Positions 23,508-29,996 of a stretch of 33,493 nucleotides of DNA are shown in pieces. Numbering within the stretch: position 1 is the first letter of the stretch; the number at the start of each line of letters is the position of its first letter. The position numbers and the translations under genes were made by a program. The notes below the pieces were generated by a model. That model saw only the letters and a list, made by a program, of their open reading frames with translations, was not told the DNA's origin and searched no databases. Source of the DNA: Fulvivirga kasyanovii (GTDB taxonomy: Bacteria > Bacteroidota > Bacteroidia > Cytophagales > Cyclobacteriaceae); NCBI RefSeq assembly GCF_009711405.1, contig NZ_SMLW01000678.1, positions 878 through 34,370 of the forward strand. Reading direction: 5' to 3'.

Positions 23508-24509
23508 ATGAAAACTTTGAAATTTTTAACCAACCTCGTTTTTATTTTTAGCATTATGACTACTGCACTCATCGGGTGCAAGGATGACGATAATGTGACG
23601 GTGACCCCTGATGTAAAGATCCCGGATGGGGAAGCATTGCAGGAGAAGTACGCAGAACACCTGAATGAAGCCAGCCAGACTTTCCAGGTAGATGCTGAGA
23701 GTGGCGGTGCTGTTACCGGGGAGAAAGGTACTTACCTTTATTTCAACGCCAACTCCATGATAGATGCTGATGGCAATGATGTGACGGGCAATATCGATAT
23801 TGAGCTTATTGAGCTTTACGACAAGGCGCAGATGCTTTTGGGTGACAAGCCGACCCGTGGCCGCCAGGAAGATGGTTCTATTGCTACCCTGGTTTCAGGG
23901 GGTGAATTTTTTATCAATGCGACGCAGAATGGGGAGCAATTGCAACTCAAGCCCGGTATTGGCTTCCAGATCGTAGTGGAAACCGATAGTCTGGATATGG
24001 ACATGCAATTGTTTGTCAATGAAAATGGTGATTGCCTGGAGGCCGATTGTGAGGTGATCTGGGAAGAGGCCAAGGGCAGACTGGAAGCAGGCGATGCCCA
24101 GGGAGGTAATGGTGACGGTGGAGGAGCTTACTATGGCTTTGCCGATAATTTCGGATGGACAAATATTGACAGATGGTACAGCGATCCGCGCCCGAAAACC
24201 ACGCTTTATGTGGATGTGCCCGAAGGTTATGATAATACCAACTGCAGTGTTTTCCTATCGTACGATGGTGAACCTGCTGCGCTGGCAAAGTTTGATGTAT
24301 ATGACGAAGAAACCGGCCTGTTTACTGAGCACTATGGGCAAATTCCTATAGGACTGGAGGTGCATTTTATTGTGCTGTCAGTTATTGATGATCAGTATTA
24401 TTATGCTATTCAGGGTGCTACAATCACTGAGGATCACGTAGAGCTGATCGGTGACCTTAGCCCCACTACAGAGGCTGAGCTTATCCAGATGGTGGAAGAC
24501 CTTCCCTGA
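23508..24509 (+). CDS. Probable surface lipoprotein
   Basis: 333 residues from ATG 23508; a TTG three codons earlier is less likely. Lipoprotein signal with lipobox 'TALIGC' (Cys24) followed by KDDDN, resembling the acidic export signal of Bacteroidota surface lipoproteins. The region about 55-170 has a beta-rich pattern ('GTYLYFNANSMIDADGNDVTG', 'GGEFFINATQNGEQLQL') that I recall from many Bacteroidota surface proteins. A Cys pair 'GDCLEADCEV' lies near 175. The Gly-rich 'GGNGDGGGAYYGF' links to a C-terminal beta-sandwich-like half. First gene of the operon with the PKD and CHAT genes; candidate sensor of the module (inference). Confidence 0.8.
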   Translation: MKTLKFLTNLVFIFSIMTTALIGCKDDDNVTVTPDVKIPDGEALQEKYAEHLNEASQTFQVDAESGGAVTGEKGTYLYFNANSMIDADGNDVTGNIDIELIELYDKAQMLLGDKPTRGRQEDGSIATLVSGGEFFINATQNGEQLQLKPGIGFQIVVETDSLDMDMQLFVNENGDCLEADCEVIWEEAKGRLEAGDAQGGNGDGGGAYYGFADNFGWTNIDRWYSDPRPKTTLYVDVPEGYDNTNCSVFLSYDGEPAALAKFDVYDEETGLFTEHYGQIPIGLEVHFIVLSVIDDQYYYAIQGATITEDHVELIGDLSPTTEAELIQMVEDLP

Positions 24510-24540
24510 TAGTTATTGATCGATCCCTCAGTTCCTCTCC

Positions 24541-24565
24541 CTGTTTTTCGGGGAGGGGATTGAGT
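24541..24565. repeat. Imperfect GC-rich hairpin after the lipoprotein gene
   Basis: A CTCTCCC arm and a GGGGAGGGG arm surround TTTTT. The stem has a mismatch and no T tract follows, so it is more like a dispersed CTCCCC/GGGGAG intergenic hairpin than a terminator. The 24510-24736 gap also contains AT-rich sequence near 24680-24710 that could hold an internal promoter; no clear box was found. Confidence 0.35.
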
Positions 24566-24736
24566 GGTTTCTGTCCAATCGCCTCTGCATACCGCACGGG
24601 AGGTTGTTGCCCTGGTTTTTAGAATATTACTGAAATTTAGGGATTTACGCTCCAGGCCTTTAATTTGGCTTAAGCTATATTTTTAATATATTATCGTTTA
24701 GCTTTCCTTTTAACAGGGGATATCAACTTAACCACC

Positions 24737-26731
24737 ATGCAACGGATCATCATTTTCATTACCATACTTTCGCTCGGTCATATGGCGAGAGGCCAGCTAG
24801 TAACGGATACTACAACCCGAAAGGCTGAAATACTATTTAACCAATATGACAATAAAGTGGAGTTCCAGGCTGACACGCCCCCTCTGGTACAGATCTCCGG
24901 CGCTCCGGAGGCGTTTTATACTTATTTCTGGGAGTTTGGGGATGGCCATTTCAGCTTTGAGGAAAAACCTGAACATGTTTATAATGACAAAGGCGAATAT
25001 CAGGTAAGGCTCCAGGTGACCAACAACTATGACAATGGCAAGCCACCACCCAGCCGACCTAAAATCCTTAAAGTGGGTGAAGTTAACGAGCAGCCCGGCC
25101 CGCTTTCAGTGGAAGGTGACTTTCAGGGACTCGCCATGGTGAAAACCAGGGAGCCAGTGCCCAATGAGGATATGGTAGTGGTAATGAGGTATAAAAATGA
25201 CCTGGGCTATGCCTCTAACGGCAAACTATACATCTACTATAATGAACGGAAGTTTAAAGCCAATAATTTTGAAATTGCTGATGTAAGGACGCATCATAGT
25301 GAAAAGCCGGCAGAAGATATGTTGTTGTCAGCCCATTTTAATACCAACGCCCTGTTTGCATCCCATGAGGCCTGGGCATCGGCAGGTATGGGAGCAGGTA
25401 TGTTTCCTTTCTGCCCGTCACCGGGTGATTCTGTCAGAAACCATGTGTTTATTACCGAAGAGGAGTCGGAGCGGGAGTTTAGAGATAAGTTGATCTTTAA
25501 GTTTGAAGACCTGGCTCCAAAAGAGGAGCGCAATATATTTTTTACCATTAAAACTACCCCTGAAATGCTCAAAGATACCAGTGCTATAGTTAAGATCAGG
25601 GGAGTATTTGTGCCGGATGAAAGGTCGGAGAGCCACCAGGTCCGGGATCTGGAGATGGAGATTACCACCTCGCATGACCCCAATAAAATGGCAGTTTCCG
25701 ATACACGTATTAATTATCGTCTTGCAGATAAAAAGCGGTTGAAGTACAAAGTACGGTTCCAAAATAACGGCGAGGGGCCGGCCACTACCATCAGGCTGGA
25801 TGTGGATGTGCCCTCTATCATTGATAAGAGCACCCTCAAACTGCTGGATACCTATCCGGAATGCCCTGTTTGTCCGGATAGTGATTCATTGACAGTAAGC
25901 TATAGCTGCATCGATACGGTTTTTTCTGAAAAGCAGATCTCATTCATATTCAACAACATATACCTGCCAGGCAGTAACCAGGAAGGAGTGCACAAGTACG
26001 ACTCTACCAAAGGTTTTGTAAGGTACAGTGTGAAATTGAAGGACAAGGCTCCCAAAATTAATTCTGCGAGCCGTACAGCTATCATCTTTGACAAAAATGA
26101 GCCTATACTTACCAACTATAGTAAAACCCATTTTAAGCCGGGGTTGTCATTAGGGGCAATGCTTGGGTACAATTCGGTAAACTCTCTGGACAACAGCCGA
26201 AATTACTTTATTGGTATTACAGCCTCGCCATACAAACCCCATCGCGGATATCTCCAGGCCGAACTCCAGGTCAGCAAGGGTACTTTTGAGAGCAGCCGTA
26301 ACTATGAAATCCGGACTGAACTGGAGCCGGGTATAGACATCATGGAGCTTACCCAGGTCGATGAACAGACAGACTTTGAATATATGGACATTACACTGGT
26401 CCCGGTATCGTACAGGTATAACCTTAACCATTTTATGGGTGTAGGTGGTGGCGTACAGATCTCCGGCAGATTGTACGAAGAATACGAGCAAACATCCGAT
26501 TACGAGTACTTTCTGGAGTTTCCACAAAATCGTATCGAGCCTAATCAGGACAAGCCTGCAGAAACTTTTGTTACCAGTAAAAAGGATCGTACGACTGAGC
26601 TTAACCCCGGTGTCTTTGCGGGGATAAACCTGGGCTCGGCCAGGATAGGGCCAAGCGTTGGCATGCGGTATATCTGGCAGGTGAATGAACCCCGGAATGT
26701 GTGGGCGTTTTACCTGCAATGGAAGTTTTAA
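24737..26731 (+). CDS. PKD-domain protein with C-terminal beta-barrel-like region
   Basis: 664 residues. Signal peptide about 1-19 ('LGHMARGQ'). PKD domain at about 50-115: 'YTYFWEFGDGHFSFEEKPEHVY' and 'YQVRLQVTN'. The middle is beta-rich; about 310-440 resembles the Bacteroidota 'DPNKM...YKVRFQNNGEGPATTIRLDVDVP' domain seen in large secreted proteins. Residues about 470-664 alternate polar and hydrophobic, 'GLSLGAMLGYNSVNS' to a final 'WAFYLQWKF' ending in Phe, as in outer-membrane beta-barrels. Likely outer-membrane located with the PKD part exposed on one side. Its stop TAA directly abuts the ATG of the CHAT gene, so they are co-translated. Confidence 0.8.
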   Translation: MQRIIIFITILSLGHMARGQLVTDTTTRKAEILFNQYDNKVEFQADTPPLVQISGAPEAFYTYFWEFGDGHFSFEEKPEHVYNDKGEYQVRLQVTNNYDNGKPPPSRPKILKVGEVNEQPGPLSVEGDFQGLAMVKTREPVPNEDMVVVMRYKNDLGYASNGKLYIYYNERKFKANNFEIADVRTHHSEKPAEDMLLSAHFNTNALFASHEAWASAGMGAGMFPFCPSPGDSVRNHVFITEEESEREFRDKLIFKFEDLAPKEERNIFFTIKTTPEMLKDTSAIVKIRGVFVPDERSESHQVRDLEMEITTSHDPNKMAVSDTRINYRLADKKRLKYKVRFQNNGEGPATTIRLDVDVPSIIDKSTLKLLDTYPECPVCPDSDSLTVSYSCIDTVFSEKQISFIFNNIYLPGSNQEGVHKYDSTKGFVRYSVKLKDKAPKINSASRTAIIFDKNEPILTNYSKTHFKPGLSLGAMLGYNSVNSLDNSRNYFIGITASPYKPHRGYLQAELQVSKGTFESSRNYEIRTELEPGIDIMELTQVDEQTDFEYMDITLVPVSYRYNLNHFMGVGGGVQISGRLYEEYEQTSDYEYFLEFPQNRIEPNQDKPAETFVTSKKDRTTELNPGVFAGINLGSARIGPSVGMRYIWQVNEPRNVWAFYLQWKF

Positions 26732-29401
26732 ATGCACGGTATGAGGTTAATTTCTGTCTTGAGTATATGCTTCCTGCTGTCCGGGTTTTCGGAACAGGTT
26801 TCTGCCGAATCTCCTTTTCAGCAGAGAGTGGAAGCGCTTATCAGGCAGGATAGTCTCGATGCATTTATATATACTTACCTGGATGAATTTCTAAAAGATC
26901 CGGTTTATGAGCGGCTTTATTTGTTTGATGAGGCCGGTGAGAAACAGTGGCGTGAACCAAGGAGTGCGCAGGAGTACCTTGCCAGCACCATATTCCTGTG
27001 CAACAAAGGATATTATAACCTGAAATTCAGTCAGGTAGACGAGGCAGTGAGTGCTTATGAAAGTGCCTGGGGGTATGATCAGCAATTTGATTTTAGGGAC
27101 TTCGATATTATAGAATACTGTCTGAAACCGCTGGGCAATGCCTACAGCATGCTTGGCGACTACACCAGTGCTGAGAACACCATCAAGAGTTACCTCCTGG
27201 AGGCTCAGAAAAGAGGGTTAAAAGACCAGCAAACCTCCGCTTTGATCAATCTCTCTATTGTATATCATGACACAGGCAAAAATAAGGAAGCTATAGAAGT
27301 GTTAAACACTGCGCAGGAAAGCAACTCCGGAAGCTCTGGCCTGATCTACTCCAACCTGGCAAAAAATCACCTGACTTTAGGTGAGTACGATATGGCAGAC
27401 CGATATGCCAGGAGGGCAATGGCTCTTTTTGAAAAGGCAGGGGCAGATCAGTCAGGTTACTTGAGCAATATCTATAGCATACTTTCATCGGTCAACCTCA
27501 AAGCTCGTGATACTGTTGAGGCATTGAATTTTTTGCGTAAAGCCAGAAGCCTGATGGAAACGGGCTCCACGGGTAAGTCGCGGGATTATGCCAAGGTGAT
27601 TGTTCAGGAGGCCAATGTGCTGTATGCGATGGGCAATAGTGCGGCTTCAATAAACATTTACCGTCAGGCCCTTCAGCAGCTCATTCCGCAATTAGGAGAG
27701 AAGCAATTGCTGCCTTCGGAAGATATGCTGTACGCAGAAAATACTTTGAAAGAGGTATTTGACGGTATGGCGGGTGCATTCGTGAGCCTGGATTCCCTGG
27801 ACCAGGCGATCGACTGCTATAAAAAAAGTTTTAGTGTAGAGGAGCGGCTGAAAGAAACTTACAGCTATGACGAGTCCAAATATTTGCAGCAAGGTGAGAA
27901 CAGGTGGCGTGCTGAGCAGGTGCTTGACCTCTGTTACAGGCTGTTTTCCTTGAGCAAGGACATTCACTATGTGAGGGAAGCCTTCGCGGTGGCGGAAAGA
28001 ACAAAGTCAGTCGCGCTCAGGGACAAGTTGTATAACCGGATGACCTGGGAAAAATTTGCGGGAGATTCAGTATTGGCAGGTAGAAGAAAGCTGGCCCGGC
28101 ACAAGGCGCAGGTTGAAGCAGCACTGGTACAGGAGCAGCTCAAAGGTAGGAATGCTAACCTGGGCACCATTGAGCACCTGATGGACAGGAAGAACAAGCT
28201 CACCATGGATATGAAGGGACTTGAAAAAAGCATGCCCAGGCTAACCAGGCAAAGTCATCGGGAAATTGACTATGATAGTTTGCAGCAAAAGCTAAAGAAC
28301 AATCAGCTTACTATGGTAGAGTATTTCTTTGGAGCAGAAGCTTTGTATGCTTTTGTGCTTAATGGTTCCTCCATCGCCATGTATAGAAATAGCCGGATTG
28401 CGGAGGTGAGGGAGAATATTGTACAGTTCAGTGCATTATTTACCGATGAAGTAAAAATTAATGCCGCCCCGGAGGTTTTCGCGGGGTTATCGCAAAAGCT
28501 AATGGGTATGTTGTTTCCTGGCAAGGTGAAAAATACCTTGCTGATAGTTCCTGATGGACTGCTCAATTTTGTGCCCTTTGAAGCACTGCTTACTGCCAAG
28601 CCATCTTCTGCAGACTATAGCCAATGGCCGTGGCTGATCAATAGTAATCCCGTGTTTTACCAATATTCCGGAGCCCTTTATTTGCACGATTTTGGGCAAG
28701 GCAGGTTTGCGGATGATAAGGTGCTGGGCTTTTTTCCACGTTTTGCTGACTCTGAACGTTATTTAAAATATTCTAAAGACGAACTTGAGGGAATCCGTAA
28801 GCATTTTGATGGAAATTTTCTGAGCGATGAAAAGGCAACTAAACAGGCGTTTTTTAATCATGCTTCTGATTACTCCATCATCCACCTTTCTACCCATGCC
28901 AAACCCGGAGCACTTTATGAGCCGCCTTCCGTAGCCTTTGTGGATTCCGCCTTGCATTTGCCTGAAGTACTTGGGCTTAATTTGCATACTCAACTTTTGG
29001 TGCTGGGTGCCTGCGAAACGGGTATTGGTAAGCTATATAAAGGCGAAGGGCCTTTAAGTCTGGCTAGCGGCTTTTCGCACGCCGGTGTTAAAAATATTGT
29101 GCTATCGTTATGGAAGGTCAACGACCTCTCCACCTCCAGGCTGATGACTGATTTTTACAAATACTATGAAGAGCAGCCACAGGCACACATGGCGTTGCAT
29201 CGAGCCAAACTAGCTTATTTGCAGCATGATGAGATAGCCATGGATAAAAAATCGCCCTACTATTGGGCATCGTTTGTATACTATGGGCAAAGTGAAACAA
29301 AAGATGCCATCCAGGCATCAGGGTATGGTATGCATATGTTTTTTGTAGCAGTTGCCCTTATCGCGATGGCGTTATACTTATATTACCGGCGACGGAGATG
29401 A
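26732..29401 (+). CDS. TPR-CHAT caspase-like protease with signal peptide and C-terminal anchor
   Basis: 889 residues. Signal peptide about 1-25, then TPR repeats at about 75-400 ('LGNAYSMLGDYTSAENTIKSYL', 'YSNLAKNHLTLGEYDMADRYARRAMALF' and further units). A coiled-coil linker spans about 440-520 and the CHAT domain about 525-850. The caspase-like His722 is in 'IIHLSTHAKPG' and Cys761 in 'LVLGACETGIGKLYKGEG', so the catalytic dyad is intact. Residues 867-884 form a C-terminal TM helix ending RRRR, which puts the TPR and protease domains in the periplasm. ATG directly follows the PKD-gene stop. Known CHAT proteases act in conflict and death pathways; this extracytoplasmic form next to an ECF/anti-sigma pair may instead serve signalling. 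Confidence 0.9.
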   Translation: MHGMRLISVLSICFLLSGFSEQVSAESPFQQRVEALIRQDSLDAFIYTYLDEFLKDPVYERLYLFDEAGEKQWREPRSAQEYLASTIFLCNKGYYNLKFSQVDEAVSAYESAWGYDQQFDFRDFDIIEYCLKPLGNAYSMLGDYTSAENTIKSYLLEAQKRGLKDQQTSALINLSIVYHDTGKNKEAIEVLNTAQESNSGSSGLIYSNLAKNHLTLGEYDMADRYARRAMALFEKAGADQSGYLSNIYSILSSVNLKARDTVEALNFLRKARSLMETGSTGKSRDYAKVIVQEANVLYAMGNSAASINIYRQALQQLIPQLGEKQLLPSEDMLYAENTLKEVFDGMAGAFVSLDSLDQAIDCYKKSFSVEERLKETYSYDESKYLQQGENRWRAEQVLDLCYRLFSLSKDIHYVREAFAVAERTKSVALRDKLYNRMTWEKFAGDSVLAGRRKLARHKAQVEAALVQEQLKGRNANLGTIEHLMDRKNKLTMDMKGLEKSMPRLTRQSHREIDYDSLQQKLKNNQLTMVEYFFGAEALYAFVLNGSSIAMYRNSRIAEVRENIVQFSALFTDEVKINAAPEVFAGLSQKLMGMLFPGKVKNTLLIVPDGLLNFVPFEALLTAKPSSADYSQWPWLINSNPVFYQYSGALYLHDFGQGRFADDKVLGFFPRFADSERYLKYSKDELEGIRKHFDGNFLSDEKATKQAFFNHASDYSIIHLSTHAKPGALYEPPSVAFVDSALHLPEVLGLNLHTQLLVLGACETGIGKLYKGEGPLSLASGFSHAGVKNIVLSLWKVNDLSTSRLMTDFYKYYEEQPQAHMALHRAKLAYLQHDEIAMDKKSPYYWASFVYYGQSETKDAIQASGYGMHMFFVAVALIAMALYLYYRRRR

Positions 29402-29441
29402 AAAATTTTGATTTTGTGTTTACCTAATAATAAAATATCCC

Positions 29442-29449
29442 TAATATTG
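29442..29449 (+). promoter_or_regulatory. Candidate tRNA promoter -7 box
   Basis: TAATATTG, one mismatch to TAnnTTTG, is followed by C and lies 12 bases before the first partial tRNA-Pro copy at 29462. It is a plausible original promoter of the tRNA locus. No well-spaced -33 TTG is obvious. Confidence 0.3.
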
Positions 29450-29460
29450 CGATCCGGTTT

Positions 29461-29472
29461 TCGGGATGTGGC
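29461..29472 (+). repeat. Partial copy 1 of the tRNA-Pro 5' end
   Basis: TCGGGATGTGGC is identical to the base before the tRNA plus its first 11 bases (intact copy at 29780-29791). It then diverges. Confidence 0.7.
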
Positions 29473-29483
29473 ATATGGTCACA

Positions 29484-29529
29484 TATAAATCGGGATGTGG
29501 CGTCCCGACGCGTCGGGATTAGCGCACCA
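29484..29529 (+). repeat. Partial copy 2 of the tRNA-Pro 5' half, interrupted by a palindrome
   Basis: TATAAAT plus CGGGATGTGGCG (29484-29502) and TTAGCGCACCA (29519-29529) are identical to 29774-29792 and 29801-29811 at the intact tRNA. In place of the intact CAGTCCGG D-loop part stands the 16-base perfect palindrome TCCCGACGCGTCGGGA (29503-29518). The final A is the first base of the GIY-YIG start codon. Copies 2 and 3 are direct repeats flanking the nuclease gene. Confidence 0.75.
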
Positions 29530-29804
29530 TGTATTATGTATATATAATTGAATCGCAAATTGACAAGAGCTGGTACTATGGCTACAGTCAGAATGTTGAG
29601 AAAAGATTAGGGTATCATAATAATGGAGAAAGTCGTTACACTAAGCGTAAAACGCCATGGCAATTAATTTTTTGCAGAAGTTTTGAAAGTAAAACTGAAG
29701 CATTGAAATTTGAAAAATATTTAAAAGACTCACGAAATAAAGAATACATAAAAAGAGCATTTAGTGAGTACTTTATAAATCGGGATGTGGCGCAGTCCGG
29801 TTAG
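29529..29804 (+). CDS. GIY-YIG nuclease embedded in a duplicated tRNA-Pro
   Basis: 91 residues, the small stand-alone GIY-YIG type. 'YYVYIIES' (GIY strand, 2-9), 'WYYGYSQNVEKRLGYHN' with YYG (16-18) and catalytic-type Arg26, Tyr29 and His30, then 'TPWQLIFCRSFESKTEALKFEKYLK' with the metal-binding Glu62. These residues are as expected for an active endonuclease. The ATG is formed at the edge of the partial tRNA copy (CACC-ATG). The last seven codons (R85 to G91) and the TAG stop are read from the first 24 bases of the intact tRNA, in the D-loop. The gene is AT-rich compared with the chromosomal genes upstream. It is probably a homing-type mobile element that uses the tRNA gene as its target. 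Confidence 0.88.
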   Translation: MYYVYIIESQIDKSWYYGYSQNVEKRLGYHNNGESRYTKRKTPWQLIFCRSFESKTEALKFEKYLKDSRNKEYIKRAFSEYFINRDVAQSG

Positions 29805-29855
29805 CGCACCACGTTAGGGACGTGGGGGCCGCTGGTTCGAATCCAGTCATCCCGA
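29781..29855 (+). tRNA. tRNA-Pro, anticodon AGG
   Basis: All arms pair: acceptor CGGGATG/CATCCCG (7 bp), D-stem GCGC/GCGC, anticodon stem CCACG/CGTGG, T-stem GCTGG/CCAGT (one G-T), T-loop TTCGAAT, five-base variable loop, discriminator A. C1-G72, A73 and G35-G36 are the bacterial proline identity set. The anticodon loop is TTAGGGA, hence anticodon AGG (29816-29818). No CCA is encoded. A terminator follows. The first 24 bases overlap the 3' end of the GIY-YIG gene. Confidence 0.93.
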
Positions 29856-29878
29856 CATTTTTAGTTTCATTTAACTTT

Positions 29879-29912
29879 AAACCCTTTCAAATTGATTTTG
29901 AAAGGGTTTTTT
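29879..29912 (+). terminator. Rho-independent terminator after tRNA-Pro
   Basis: A 13-bp perfect stem, AAACCCTTTCAAA (29879-29891) and TTTGAAAGGGTTT (29897-29909), with a 5-base loop; T's continue to 29912. It ends the tRNA transcript and insulates the integrase gene from it. Confidence 0.88.
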
Positions 29913-29990
29913 GTTTCAGTGTGTCTCAACCTTTTTCAGGTTTTTTCGTGAAATGTTTCAGCTATGTTTCAATAAAAACGAAATGTTTCA
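29911..29990 (+). repeat. Repeated TGTTTCA motifs in the integrase leader
   Basis: TGTTTCA occurs four times before the integrase ATG (near 29912, 29954, 29965 and 29984). Two of these are inside GAAATGTTTCA (29950-29960 and 29980-29990), 30 bases apart, and the first is an inverted repeat TGAAA-TG-TTTCA. They may be recombinase arm-type sites or operators; this is inference. Confidence 0.4.
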
Positions 29991-29996
29991 GTAAGT

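Noticed and set aside
24541-24565. Hairpin after the lipoprotein gene as a terminator
   Set aside because: The T's lie in the loop, not after the stem, and the stem is imperfect; read-through into the PKD gene remains possible.
26150-26737. 195-codon minus-strand open frame opposite the PKD and CHAT genes
   Set aside because: It lies fully within a plus-strand gene with clear domains and does not resemble a protein family.
29529-29804. GIY-YIG gene as a UvrC fragment or plain DNA-repair gene
   Set aside because: The length, full catalytic set and tRNA-embedded ends fit a small stand-alone GIY-YIG element better; no UvrC helicase-binding or HhH parts follow.
18240-29855. Functional link between pruA (proline breakdown) and tRNA-Pro in the same window
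   Set aside because: They are 10 kb apart with unrelated genes between them; coincidence is the simpler explanation.
29911-29990. TGTTTCA repeats as a CRISPR array
   Set aside because: The repeats are 7-11 bases with irregular short spacing and there are no cas genes.
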